Positions 33,927 through 42,139 of a DNA stretch of 47,756 nucleotides are shown here, in pieces. The notes under the pieces were generated by a model, which had not been told where the DNA came from, did no database searches, and worked only from the letters and a program-made list of their open reading frames with translations. The DNA lies in NCBI RefSeq assembly GCF_004912195.1, contig NZ_STGW01000006.1, positions 172,161-219,916 of the forward strand, read 5' to 3'. A program made the position numbers and the translations under genes. This DNA is from Nocardioides caeni (GTDB taxonomy: Bacteria > Actinomycetota > Actinomycetes > Propionibacteriales > Nocardioidaceae). Each line of letters begins with the position of its first letter. Positions within the stretch are counted from its first letter, which is position 1.

Positions 33927-33944
33927 TTGTCTCAATGTCAACAA
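33927..33944. promoter_or_regulatory. Inverted repeat upstream of the NTF2-like gene
   Basis: TTGT-N10-ACAA with an inner ATTG-TCT-CAAT, overlapping a TTGACA on the minus strand, 17-35 bases from the ATG. Candidate operator. Confidence 0.3.
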
Positions 33945-33976
33945 GCCCCGGTGAGGCGCCCGACCGGGCGTAGGGG

Positions 33977-35041
33977 TCAGCCGACGAAGGCGATGACGTC
34001 ACCGAGCACGCGCACACCCACCCGGTCGCCCGCGGCCGGCACGGTGTCGGCCGGGGTCCGGGCCGTCACCGTCGGACCCGCGTCGAGGCGAATGCGGACG
34101 GTGGCGTCGTGGCCGTAGAAGCTGGCGTCCAGGACGGTGCCCAGGACGCCGTCGTCGGCCTCGCGTGCGACCTGCACCTGCTCGGAGCGCACCGCGAGCT
34201 GGACCGGGCCGGTCGCGGGCGTCGCGCTGCGGACCGCGACCTCGCCGAGGGCGCATCGGGCGCGCCCGTCGCCGGTCGCCTCGCCGGGCATCAGGCTGGC
34301 GTGACCGATGAAGGCCGCCACCCGCGGGTCCGCCGGCGTCAGGTAGACCGCCGCGGGCGGGGCCACCTGCAGGAACTCACCGCCCGCCATGACCGCGACC
34401 TGGTCGGCCAGCGACAGCGCCTCACCCTGGTCGTGGGTGACCAGCACGGCGGCGGCCTCGGCGGCACGCAGCGCCCGTACGACGGCGCGGCCGGTCTCCT
34501 CGCGCAGCGAGGCGTCCAGGGAGGAGAACGGCTCGTCGAGCAGGACGAGGCCGGGACGGGGGGCCAGTGCACGGGCCAGGGCGACCCGCTGCTGCTGTCC
34601 GCCGGAGAGCTCGTGGGGCAGGCGCCGCGCCAGGTCCGGGGAGATCTCGACGAGCTCGAGTGCCTCGGCGACCCGCGACGCGGAGTCCCGCCGCTCGGCC
34701 CGGGACAGCCCGAAGGCGACGTTGCGGGCCACGGTCAGGTGCGGGAAGAGCGCGCCCTCCTGCGGCACGTAGCCGACGCCGCGCCGACGGGCGGGGACGC
34801 TGCGACGCCCCGGTGCCACCACCGTCTCGCCGTTGACGACGATGGAGCCGCCGGTGGGCTCGACGAAGCCGGCGACGGCCCGCAGCAAGGTGGTCTTGCC
34901 GCAGCCGGATGAGCCGAGGATCGAGGTGACACCACCTGGCACCGTCAGGTCCACTCCCCGCAGGACGGGAGTCGCGCCGTAGCCGGCCGTGACGCCGGAG
35001 ATGGTCAGGGCGGCGGGGTTCCCGCCGGTCAGCGTGCTCAC
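33977..35041 (-). CDS. fbpC: Iron-type ABC transporter ATP-binding protein
   Basis: 354 residues from a GTG. Walker A G-S-S-G-C-G-K-T-T at 43-51, Q-loop Y-V-P-Q-E-G-A-L-F, signature L-S-G-G-Q-Q-Q-R-V at 145-153, Walker B L-V-L-L-D-E-P at 165-171, then a TOBE domain (about 245-350). G-S-S-G-C-G-K and the E-G-A-L-F-P-H-L sequence are typical of FbpC-like ferric importers. Last gene of the operon; GTGA overlap with the permease gene. Iron as substrate rests on the family and the iron box; other inorganic ions are possible. Confidence 0.88.
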   Translation of the reverse strand: MSTLTGGNPAALTISGVTAGYGATPVLRGVDLTVPGGVTSILGSSGCGKTTLLRAVAGFVEPTGGSIVVNGETVVAPGRRSVPARRRGVGYVPQEGALFPHLTVARNVAFGLSRAERRDSASRVAEALELVEISPDLARRLPHELSGGQQQRVALARALAPRPGLVLLDEPFSSLDASLREETGRAVVRALRAAEAAAVLVTHDQGEALSLADQVAVMAGGEFLQVAPPAAVYLTPADPRVAAFIGHASLMPGEATGDGRARCALGEVAVRSATPATGPVQLAVRSEQVQVAREADDGVLGTVLDASFYGHDATVRIRLDAGPTVTARTPADTVPAAGDRVGVRVLGDVIAFVG

Positions 35042-36585
35042 GTGGCCTCACCACTCCTCATGCTCAGCCTCGCCAGCAGCCAGGTCGACGGCACCGACAG
35101 GACGATCAGGGCCAGGGCGTACGGCGCCGCGGCACCGTAGGCGATCGAGGACGCGTCCGACCAGAACTCGGTCGCGAGGGTGTCCGTGCCGAGCGGCGCC
35201 AGCAGGAGCGTGGCGGTGAGCTCGGTCGACGTCGCGAGGGCGACGAGCGCGGCGGCGGTGGCCATGCCGGGGAGCACCAGGGGGAGGGTGACCCGGGCGG
35301 CGACGCCGGGACCGCTGCAGCCGAGGTTGCGCGCCACGTCCTCGAGGCCGGGCGGGACGAGCTCGAAGGTCGCGCGGACGCTGACGACGGCCCGCGGCAG
35401 GAAGAGGATGAGATAGCCGGCGACGAGCAGGGCGAGGGTCTGGTACATCCACGGCACCGACCGGATCGACACCGTGACCAGGGCCAGGGCGATGACGATG
35501 CCCGGCAGAGCGCTGGCGGTGTAGACGCTGCGCTCGATGGCGGTGGTGAGCAGGCCGCGGTGGCGCACCGTCAGCCACACCACCGGGACAGCGGCGGCGG
35601 TGGTGACGACGCCGGCGAGCAGCGCGAGGCTCAGCGTCGACCAGATCGCGGAGGTCAGCTCGGCGGTGTCCAGACCCGCGGAGGTGCCCCGCGCGAGCCA
35701 CCGCACGAGGGCGGCCAGGGGCACCCCGAGCGACCAGACGGCCAGGCCGGCGAGGCCGCCCACGACGGCCGGGCGGAGTCGTCCCAGGCGCAGGGGCGTC
35801 GCGGTGCGGCTGGTGCCGGCGCCGACACGCGCCCGGGGTCGTCGTCCGCGCAGCAGCAGCTCGAGGCCGAGCAGCAGCAGGCAGAAGGTGACCAGCACGA
35901 GGGCCAGCAGGGTCGCGGCCGGGCCGTTGAACACGGTGGCGTACTGCTGCAGGATCGCGGTCGTCAGGGTGGGGTAGTTGAGGAGCTGGAGGGCGCCGTA
36001 CTCCGCCAGGAGGTGGAGGCCGACCAGCAGGGCGCCACCGAGCACCGCCGGGCTGATCGCGGGCAGGGTCACCCGCAGGAACACGGCACCGACGCCCTTG
36101 CCGAGCGCGGTCGCGACCTCCTCGACCGACGGGTCGAGTCGCCGCAGCGCGGCCACCGTCGGCAGATAGACGAGCGGGTAGTAGGACAGGGTCACCACCA
36201 TCACCGCGCCCCAGTAGGACTGCACGGCGTGGGTCGTCGACACCCAGCCGTAGCCGTTGACGAACGCCGGCACCGCGAGCGGGGCGCAGAGCAGACCGTG
36301 CCACCAGCCCCGTCCCGGTACGTCGGTGCGCTCGACGATCCACGCGCCCGCGACGCCGACGACGGTGCTCGTGAGGACCCCGACGACGAGCAGGCGCGTG
36401 GTGTTCCACAGCAACTCGCCGATGCGAGGACGCCACAGGAACTCGGCGGCCTCGTCGCGCCCCAGCTCGGCCGTCGTCCAGATCACGTAGCCGAGCGGCA
36501 CCAGGGAGAGGGCCGCGATCGCCAGCCCCACCAGCAGCAGGGGCAGTGCCGGCGCGGCGATCCCCCGGGACCGGCCGGCGGTCAC
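35038..36585 (-). CDS. fbpB: Iron-type ABC transporter permease (fused, two-domain)
   Basis: 515 residues with about twelve hydrophobic segments: two permease domains in one chain, as in FbpB. EAA loops read E-E-V-A-T-A-L-G-K-G-V-G-A-V-F-L-R-V (first half) and E-D-V-A-R-N-L-G-C-S-G-P-G-V-A-A-R-V (second half). GTG at 36585 is 29 bases after the binding-protein gene; no good ribosome binding site, so coupling may matter. Moves iron across the inner membrane. Confidence 0.88.
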   Translation of the reverse strand: MTAGRSRGIAAPALPLLLVGLAIAALSLVPLGYVIWTTAELGRDEAAEFLWRPRIGELLWNTTRLLVVGVLTSTVVGVAGAWIVERTDVPGRGWWHGLLCAPLAVPAFVNGYGWVSTTHAVQSYWGAVMVVTLSYYPLVYLPTVAALRRLDPSVEEVATALGKGVGAVFLRVTLPAISPAVLGGALLVGLHLLAEYGALQLLNYPTLTTAILQQYATVFNGPAATLLALVLVTFCLLLLGLELLLRGRRPRARVGAGTSRTATPLRLGRLRPAVVGGLAGLAVWSLGVPLAALVRWLARGTSAGLDTAELTSAIWSTLSLALLAGVVTTAAAVPVVWLTVRHRGLLTTAIERSVYTASALPGIVIALALVTVSIRSVPWMYQTLALLVAGYLILFLPRAVVSVRATFELVPPGLEDVARNLGCSGPGVAARVTLPLVLPGMATAAALVALATSTELTATLLLAPLGTDTLATEFWSDASSIAYGAAAPYALALIVLSVPSTWLLARLSMRSGEAT

Positions 36586-36614
36586 GGGGGATCGGTGCCA
36601 TGTCGTCCCGGTCG

Positions 36615-37628
36615 TCAGAGGAAACCGACCTCGGTCATCAAGTCCACCACGGCGCGGGCGTCGAGGTCCGAGACGTTGACCTGCGGCGGCTCGAGCTCGC
36701 TGAAGGGCTGGGCCACGCCCTCGAGCTGGATGTCCGGGTTGAGCGGGTACTCCAGCGCGTAGCTGTCGGCGAGGATCTGCTGCCCCGACTCGTTGACGAG
36801 GAACTCGATGAACTGCTCCGCCTCGTCCTTCATGTCACTCGAGGCGAGGATGCCGGCGCCGGAGACGCTGACGAAGGCACCGGGGTCGCCGTCGGAGAAG
36901 TAGTGCTGCTCGCTGTTGTCGGAGACGTCACCGTTCTCCTTGCGGTCGCGCTCCCAGTAGTAGTGGTAGACGATGCCGACCTCGGACTCGCCGGAGTCGA
37001 CGGCCTCCAGCACGAGGTTGTTGCCGTCGTAGACCGTGCCGTTGGCCTTGATGCCCTCCAGCCACGCGCGGGTCGCCTCCTCTCCCTCGAGCTCGAGGAC
37101 GGCCGCGACGATCGCCTGAAAGTCGGCGCCGGTGGGGGAGAACGACAGGCGTCCCTCCCACTCGGGGTCGGCGAGGTCGAGCAGCGAGTCGGGGAGCTCC
37201 GAGTCCTCGATGGCATCGGTGTTGTAGACCAGCACGGTCGAGCGGGCGACGAACCCGGTCCACAGGCCGCTGGTGGGGCGGTAGAGCGCGGGGATCGGGG
37301 CGACCAGGTCCTCGGGCAGCTCCGCGAACAGTCCAGCGGCCTCGACCTGCGACATCGCGGGGGAGTTCTCCGTCAGGAAGACGTCGGCGGGCGACGCATC
37401 GCCCTCCTGGACGAGCTGGTTGGACAGCTCGAGGTCCTTGCCGTTGCGCAGCTCGACCTCGATGCCCGTCTCCTTCGTGAAGGCAGGCGCGAGCTCGGCG
37501 AGGAGCGGCTCGTGTTGGGCGTTGTAGATCACCAGCTTCGGCTCGTCCTCACCGCAGGCGGCGAGCAGCGGGCCCAGCAGGGCGGCCGCGGCGAGACCGA
37601 GGGTGAGGCGGCGGGTGGAGACGTTCAT
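36615..37628 (-). CDS. fbpA: Iron-type ABC transporter substrate-binding lipoprotein
   Basis: 337 residues. Signal peptide with lipobox L-A-A-C, lipidated Cys-25, then a class of binding proteins like FbpA/FutA: L-V-I-Y-N-A-Q-H-E-P-L-L, G-K-D-L-E-L-S-N-Q-L-V-Q-E-G, P-A-D-V-F-L-T-E-N and the Tyr-rich V-Y-H-Y-Y-W, where ferric ligands usually sit. The frame is open far upstream but that is the previous gene. AGGAAG precedes the ATG, which overlaps the stop of the adenylation-acyltransferase gene as ATGA: tight translational coupling to an unusual partner. Confidence 0.9.
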   Translation of the reverse strand: MNVSTRRLTLGLAAAALLGPLLAACGEDEPKLVIYNAQHEPLLAELAPAFTKETGIEVELRNGKDLELSNQLVQEGDASPADVFLTENSPAMSQVEAAGLFAELPEDLVAPIPALYRPTSGLWTGFVARSTVLVYNTDAIEDSELPDSLLDLADPEWEGRLSFSPTGADFQAIVAAVLELEGEEATRAWLEGIKANGTVYDGNNLVLEAVDSGESEVGIVYHYYWERDRKENGDVSDNSEQHYFSDGDPGAFVSVSGAGILASSDMKDEAEQFIEFLVNESGQQILADSYALEYPLNPDIQLEGVAQPFSELEPPQVNVSDLDARAVVDLMTEVGFL

Positions 37629-40174
37629 CGGACTTCCTGTCGGTGGAGGTGGGCGGGAGCGTAGCCGGGCCGGACCCGGTCGATCAGTCCGGTCCAGGCG
37701 GGCACGAGGGACACGAGACGGGCGACGGCGATGCCGACCGCCAGCGACGCCAGGAGGCCGCCGAGCGGCCACCAGTCCTCGAAGTGGGGATAGACCTGCC
37801 AGTGGGTCAGGTAGACGAAGAGCGAAGCGGCGGCGAGGGTGCCGGTGGGACGGACCAGGACCCGCGGCCAGGGCACGGTGCGCAGCCAGATCAGGGCGAG
37901 CACCCCTGCGGCGATGATCGCGTCCCGCTGGACGTCGCCGGTGAAGCCCCAGACCCCGACGAGGGCGAGCGTGCTGACCAGCAGGCGCTGCGGCATCGTA
38001 CGGGCCACGGCCGCCGCCCAGCCGACGGTGAAGAGCCAGGCCACGAACGCCGAGGAGTGGATGACGTCGCCGCCGTAGCCGGTCTCCGTCCACAGTCTCG
38101 GCACCAGCGTCACGGCCGTCAGCGAGCTGGCGAGCAGGAAGCGGTGGCGACGTTCGAAGCGCATGACGGCCGGGATCGAGGTCAGCACGCCAGCGGTGAC
38201 GCACAGCAGGAGCACGACCTCGACGAACCAGTAGTGCCACGCGGGCTCGGACCACCGTCGCCCGCCGGTCAGGTCGTTGAGCAGCACCACGCTGCGCCAC
38301 GGGTACGTGCCCGCCACCACGGTGACCGTCCCGATCCACAGCACCGACGGGACGGCGACCCGGCTGGCTGCCCGCGCCACCCGTCGCAGGCGCCGGCGGG
38401 GTCCCTCGTCGGCGAGGTGGAAGCGGACGAAGTTCGCGCCCGCCACGGCCAGCAGCACGTGGGCACCGCCCACGACGGTCCACAGGTTCGTGTGCGAGCC
38501 GACGATCGCGAGGATGCCGACGGCGCGCAGCACGATCCCCGTCTCGATCTCGGCCCACCGCCGGGAGCCCCGCCGCGCCGTCGTGGACGCCGCAGCCAGC
38601 TCCGACAACTGGGCAACCTCCATCCGCGGCCAGGTCGAGGGAAGCCGGCCCAGGACCGTTTCGAGTCGCAGCGCCAGCTCGACGTAGGACAGCGAGTCGC
38701 CGCCGAGCCCCACGAACGAGTCCTCCGGCCCGACGGAGCGCCCCAGGACCCGCTCGAAGAGCAGTGCGATCGACGACGTGCTCGCCGGCGCCTCGCCCTC
38801 GAGCGCGCGCTCGAGGAGTCCGACCGCCTGGTGGTCGACCTTGCCGTTGGCCCGGCGCGGCAGCGACCCGACGGGTACGACGCGGATCGCGTGGGGCGGA
38901 AGGCCGGTGTCGGTGGCGGTGGCGGCGGCCACCTCGGCGAGCAGCAGCGGGTCGGGGTCACCCGGGACGGCCACCACCAGCTGGGAGCCGTCAGCGGCCT
39001 CGGCGCACGCGGCGTCGTACCCACCGAGGGCGAGGAGGGTCTGGACCCGGTCGAGGTCGATGCGTTGGCCGAACAGCTTGGCGAAGCGGGAGCGGCGACC
39101 GACGACCTGCACGATGCCGTCCTCGTCGAGCCGCGCGAGGTCGCCCGTGCGGAGCTCGTCGAGCTCGGCGTCACGGGCCAGGTCGGCCGGCCGCTCGGCG
39201 TAGCCCATCATCACGTTGGGGCCGGCGTAGACGAGCTCGCCGACGCCCGGCGCGGCGCCCTCGACCGGCTCGAGGCGGAAGCGGCCGCCGGGGATCGCGA
39301 TCCCCACGGCCTCGGGTCGCGTCAGCCCGAGCGCCGGCGGCAGCCAGGCCATCCGCGCGGTGGCCTCGGTCTGTCCGTACATCACGACGAGGTCCCAGCC
39401 GTCACGACGGCCCTGCTCGGCCAGCGCCCGGACCCGGTCGGGAGCCATCCGCCCGCCCGCCTGGGTCACCCGGCGCAGCGTCGGCAGCTGCGGCCACCCC
39501 GTGGCGCCGAGCAGGTCGAAGGTGTAGGGGACGCCCGCGACGGAGGTCACGCCGGCGGCGCGGGCGTCGGCCCAGAGCCCGGGATCGGTGACGGACCGGT
39601 CGTCGAGGACCACGCTCGCCCCGGCAGCGAGGTGGCTGTGCAGGACGGAGAGTCCGTAGCAGTAGTCGAGCGGGAGCGTCGTCAGTCCGACGTCCTCGGG
39701 GGACAGGTCCAGGTAGTCGGCGATCGCCCGGGCGTTGCTGTCGACGTTGGTGGCCGAGAGCCGCACGAGCTTGGGGCTGCCGGTCGACCCGGAGGTGCTG
39801 AGCAGCAGCCGGAGGTCGGGATGCAGCGCGGGCGGCGTCACGCCGGTCGGCTGCCATGCGCCGCCAGCCCGCCGCAGGGAGGCGCCGTACGCCGCCGCGA
39901 GCCCGGTGTCGTGGCCGAGCAGTGCGACGTGGCCGGCACGCAGGACGGCCAGCCAGGCGACGACGAAGTCGACGGTGGGCGCCGGCCGCAGGTGGACGAG
40001 CTGACGCGCCCCTGTGGCCCGCAGTTCCTCCGCCGCACGCTGGACACTGTCGTCGAGCTCGGCGTGGGAGAGGGCAAGGTCGCCGGCGCGCAGCGCGAGC
40101 CGGTCGCCGTGTCGCGCGAGGTCGTCGGCGAAGCCCGCCGCCGCGACCTGTGCGAATCCCGTGTTGTCCCCCAC
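37625..40174 (-). CDS. NRPS-like adenylation-carrier-membrane acyltransferase fusion
   Basis: 849 residues, three parts. Adenylation domain (about 1-455): S-T-S-G-S-T-G-S-P-K at 126-135, M-Y-G-Q-T-E-A at 265-271, R-T-G-D-L at 342-346, P-R-R-A-N-G-K-V-D at 439-447 with the catalytic Lys-445. Carrier domain (about 465-530): F-V-G-L-G-G-D-S-L, phosphopantetheine Ser-494. Membrane part (about 545-845) with eight to ten helices resembling acyltransferase-3 proteins: G-S-H-T-N-L-W with candidate His-561, and F-V-Y-L-T-H-W-Q-V-Y. No condensation, thioesterase or reductase domain. It would activate a carboxylic acid, hold it as a thioester and pass it to an acceptor at the membrane. GTG start; an iron box lies in its promoter, and it is coupled to fbpA. 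Substrate and acceptor unknown. Confidence 0.85.
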   Translation of the reverse strand: MGDNTGFAQVAAAGFADDLARHGDRLALRAGDLALSHAELDDSVQRAAEELRATGARQLVHLRPAPTVDFVVAWLAVLRAGHVALLGHDTGLAAAYGASLRRAGGAWQPTGVTPPALHPDLRLLLSTSGSTGSPKLVRLSATNVDSNARAIADYLDLSPEDVGLTTLPLDYCYGLSVLHSHLAAGASVVLDDRSVTDPGLWADARAAGVTSVAGVPYTFDLLGATGWPQLPTLRRVTQAGGRMAPDRVRALAEQGRRDGWDLVVMYGQTEATARMAWLPPALGLTRPEAVGIAIPGGRFRLEPVEGAAPGVGELVYAGPNVMMGYAERPADLARDAELDELRTGDLARLDEDGIVQVVGRRSRFAKLFGQRIDLDRVQTLLALGGYDAACAEAADGSQLVVAVPGDPDPLLLAEVAAATATDTGLPPHAIRVVPVGSLPRRANGKVDHQAVGLLERALEGEAPASTSSIALLFERVLGRSVGPEDSFVGLGGDSLSYVELALRLETVLGRLPSTWPRMEVAQLSELAAASTTARRGSRRWAEIETGIVLRAVGILAIVGSHTNLWTVVGGAHVLLAVAGANFVRFHLADEGPRRRLRRVARAASRVAVPSVLWIGTVTVVAGTYPWRSVVLLNDLTGGRRWSEPAWHYWFVEVVLLLCVTAGVLTSIPAVMRFERRHRFLLASSLTAVTLVPRLWTETGYGGDVIHSSAFVAWLFTVGWAAAVARTMPQRLLVSTLALVGVWGFTGDVQRDAIIAAGVLALIWLRTVPWPRVLVRPTGTLAAASLFVYLTHWQVYPHFEDWWPLGGLLASLAVGIAVARLVSLVPAWTGLIDRVRPGYAPAHLHRQEVR

Positions 40175-40180
40175 GGGAGG

Positions 40181-40208
40181 AGGCTAAAGCAAGGCTCGCC
40201 TCAGCAAA
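40181..40208 (-). promoter_or_regulatory. Promoter of the iron operon (leaderless)
   Basis: On the minus strand TTTGCT (40203-40208) and TAGCCT (40181-40186) are separated by 16 bases, and the GTG follows the -10 by six bases. The iron box overlaps the -10 and the whole spacer. Confidence 0.55.
40185..40203. promoter_or_regulatory. IdeR/DtxR-like iron box
   Basis: TAAAGCAAGGCTCGCCTCA matches the IdeR/DtxR consensus TTAGGTTAGGCTAACCTAA at 12 of 19 positions, including the central AGGCT and CCT. It lies 11 bases before the GTG, inside the promoter, the expected place for iron-dependent repression. Confidence 0.6.
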
Positions 40209-40233
40209 GCCAGCCTGTCCTGAGTGCGGACTG

Positions 40234-40701
40234 TCAGCGAGGGGTCAACAAGAACACCGGGATCACCCGGTCGGTCCACTCGACGTACTTGTCGTAGTTG
40301 GGCCACACGGTGACCATGTGCGCCCAGGCCCGCTCCTTCTCATCGCCGGTGATCTCGCGCCACGTGCAGGTCACCGTGCGGCGTCGATAGCGCACCTCGA
40401 CGGTCTCCGCCGCCCGCACGTTGCCGACCCACACGGGTGGCTTCGGGGCGCCGAAGGAGGACCCGGCGACGAGCCAGCCGCCCTGCCACGGCACGCACAG
40501 CAGCGGCGTGGAGCGGGGGATCCCGCTCTTGCGTCCGGCGACCGTCAGCAGCAGGCCGGGCAGGCCCGCGAGATCGACGAAGCCGACGCGCCCGCGGGTG
40601 AGCCGCTGCAGGTGCTTGTCGATCCACGTGATCTGCGGCAGCAGCCGCGGCATCCAGGAGAACGAACCGAGCTTGATCGCGACCGGCGTGAGCAGACCCA
40701 T
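40234..40701 (-). CDS. F420-dependent nitroreductase-family (Ddn-like) protein
   Basis: 155 residues. A split-barrel deazaflavin-dependent oxidoreductase (DUF385/Ddn family): L-L-T-V-A-G-R-K-S-G-I-P-R-S-T-P-L-L at about 51-68, W-L-V-A-G-S-S-F-G-A-P-K-P-P-V-W-V-G-N-V-R-A and V-E-V-R-Y-R-R-R are the family hallmarks, binding F420H2. Natural substrate unknown. ATG at 40701 is six bases after TAGGGT, so probably leaderless. It ends just before the iron operon promoter on the same strand. Confidence 0.9.
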   Translation of the reverse strand: MGLLTPVAIKLGSFSWMPRLLPQITWIDKHLQRLTRGRVGFVDLAGLPGLLLTVAGRKSGIPRSTPLLCVPWQGGWLVAGSSFGAPKPPVWVGNVRAAETVEVRYRRRTVTCTWREITGDEKERAWAHMVTVWPNYDKYVEWTDRVIPVFLLTPR

Positions 40702-40713
40702 GGCCGCACCCTA
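40702..40713 (-). promoter_or_regulatory. Candidate -10 of leaderless Ddn-like transcript
   Basis: TAGGGT on the minus strand (40708-40713), six bases before the ATG at 40701. Confidence 0.5.
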
Positions 40714-40742
40714 GTGCTCCGCGTCGGTGGGAGGATGTCGGC

Positions 40743-41738
40743 GTGAGCAACCCGGAGAGCGATCCCGACGCCGTGGTGTGCACGAGCCGGCCGGCCGGCT
40801 CGGTGGAGCTGATGGCGCCGCGCGAGGTCCCGCTCGGCGGCCCCCGTGCGATGGCCGTACGACGGACGCTGCCCCAGCGTCATCGCTCGCTCATCGGCGC
40901 GTGGTGCTTCGTGGACCACTACGGCCCCGACGAGGTCAGCGCGACCGGCGGCATGGTCGTCGCGCCGCACCCGCACACCGGGCTGCAGACGGTCAGCTGG
41001 GTCTTCACCGGGGAGATCGATCACCGCGACAGCGCGGGCAACGTCGCGACCGTGCGGCCGCAGGAGGTCAACCTGATGACCGCCGGGAGGGGCATCAGCC
41101 ACTCCGAGGTGTCGACACCGGGGACGACCGTGCTGCACGGCGCCCAGCTGTGGGTGGCCCTCCCGGCCGAGCACCGCGACACCGAGCCCGGCTTCCAGCA
41201 CCACGCTCCCGACGAGGTCGCGGGCGACGGCTGGCGCGCGCACGTCTTCCTCGGCTCCCTGCTGGGCGACGCCTCCCCGGTGGCCACGTTCACGCCGCTG
41301 CTCGGGGCCGAGCTCGTGCTCGACCCTGGCACCCACCTGTCCGTGCCGGTCGATCCGACTTTCGAGCACGGTGTGCTGGTCGATGTCGGCCACGTCGAGG
41401 TCAGCGGTCTGGGGGTGGCGTCCGGAGATCTCGCCTACGTGCCCACGGGCCGCGAGGAGATCCACCTGGAGGCCGGTGCCGACGGAGCCCGGGTGCTGGT
41501 CCTCGGCGGACCGCCGTTCGGCGAGTCCATCGTCATGTGGTGGAACTTCGTCGGCCGCAGCCACGACGACGTCGTCGCCTACCGCGACGCGTGGCAGGCC
41601 CAGATCACCGAGGCCGGCGCGGTCGTCCGCGACGGCCGACAGGTGGCACCCGGACGGTTCGGCATCGTCCCCGACCAGCCACTGCCCCCGATCCCCGCGC
41701 CGGCGCTGCCCAACGCGCGTCTCCGCGACCGCCGGTGA
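40743..41738 (+). CDS. Pirin-family bicupin protein
   Basis: 331 residues. The N-terminal cupin has the pirin metal site: D-H-Y-G-P-D, A-P-H-P-H-T-G-L-Q-T-V-S-W and G-R-G-I-S-H-S-E (three His and a Glu). The C-terminal domain has G-G-P-P-F-G-E-S-I-V-M-W-W-N-F-V-G-R, the usual pirin end. Some bacterial pirins are quercetinases or regulate central metabolism; the role here is unknown. GTG start with GGTGGGAGG about 11 bases upstream. Translationally coupled to lrgA by GTGA. Confidence 0.88.
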   Translation: MSNPESDPDAVVCTSRPAGSVELMAPREVPLGGPRAMAVRRTLPQRHRSLIGAWCFVDHYGPDEVSATGGMVVAPHPHTGLQTVSWVFTGEIDHRDSAGNVATVRPQEVNLMTAGRGISHSEVSTPGTTVLHGAQLWVALPAEHRDTEPGFQHHAPDEVAGDGWRAHVFLGSLLGDASPVATFTPLLGAELVLDPGTHLSVPVDPTFEHGVLVDVGHVEVSGLGVASGDLAYVPTGREEIHLEAGADGARVLVLGGPPFGESIVMWWNFVGRSHDDVVAYRDAWQAQITEAGAVVRDGRQVAPGRFGIVPDQPLPPIPAPALPNARLRDRR

Positions 41739-42139
41739 TCACCGGTCTGACCGGGCTGATCGCGTTCCAGCTCGTCGGGGAGCTCCTCGTGCGGGTGCTC
41801 GACCTGCCGGTGCCCGGTCCCGTAGTCGGGATGCTGCTCCTCTTCGCCTTCCTCCGGATCCGGTCGTACGACGACAGCGGCTCCATCGTCCGCGCGGGCT
41901 CCGCGCTGCTGCGGCATCTCCAGCTCCTCTTCGTCCCGGCCGGCGTCGGTGTGGTGGCCTATCTCGGGGTCCTGGGCGACGACGCCGTGCCGATCGTGGT
42001 CGCGATCGTCGGCTCGTGGCTGATCGGCCTGGTGGTCGTCGGGTGGACGGCGGTCGGGCTGGAGCGCCTGCTGGGTCGGCCCCGCGACGACCTCCCCGAC
42101 CTCCCCGACCTCCCCGATGCTCCCGGGACGGCGTCGTGA
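41735..42139 (+). CDS. lrgA: LrgA/CidA-family membrane protein
   Basis: 134 residues from the GTG at 41735. Four hydrophobic segments; L-P-V-P-G-P-V-V-G-M-L-L-L is the LrgA/CidA motif. Holin-like export partner of LrgB. The tail contains a three-fold L-P-D repeat (encoded by tandem GACCTCCCC units near 42090-42118). GTGA overlaps with pirin and lrgB. Confidence 0.85.
   Translation: MITGLTGLIAFQLVGELLVRVLDLPVPGPVVGMLLLFAFLRIRSYDDSGSIVRAGSALLRHLQLLFVPAGVGVVAYLGVLGDDAVPIVVAIVGSWLIGLVVVGWTAVGLERLLGRPRDDLPDLPDLPDAPGTAS

Noticed and set aside
36615..38558. Long open frame joining the iron-binding lipoprotein to upstream sequence
   Set aside because: The upstream part is the acyltransferase gene in a different register; the lipobox signal peptide and the ATGA overlap fix the start at 37628.
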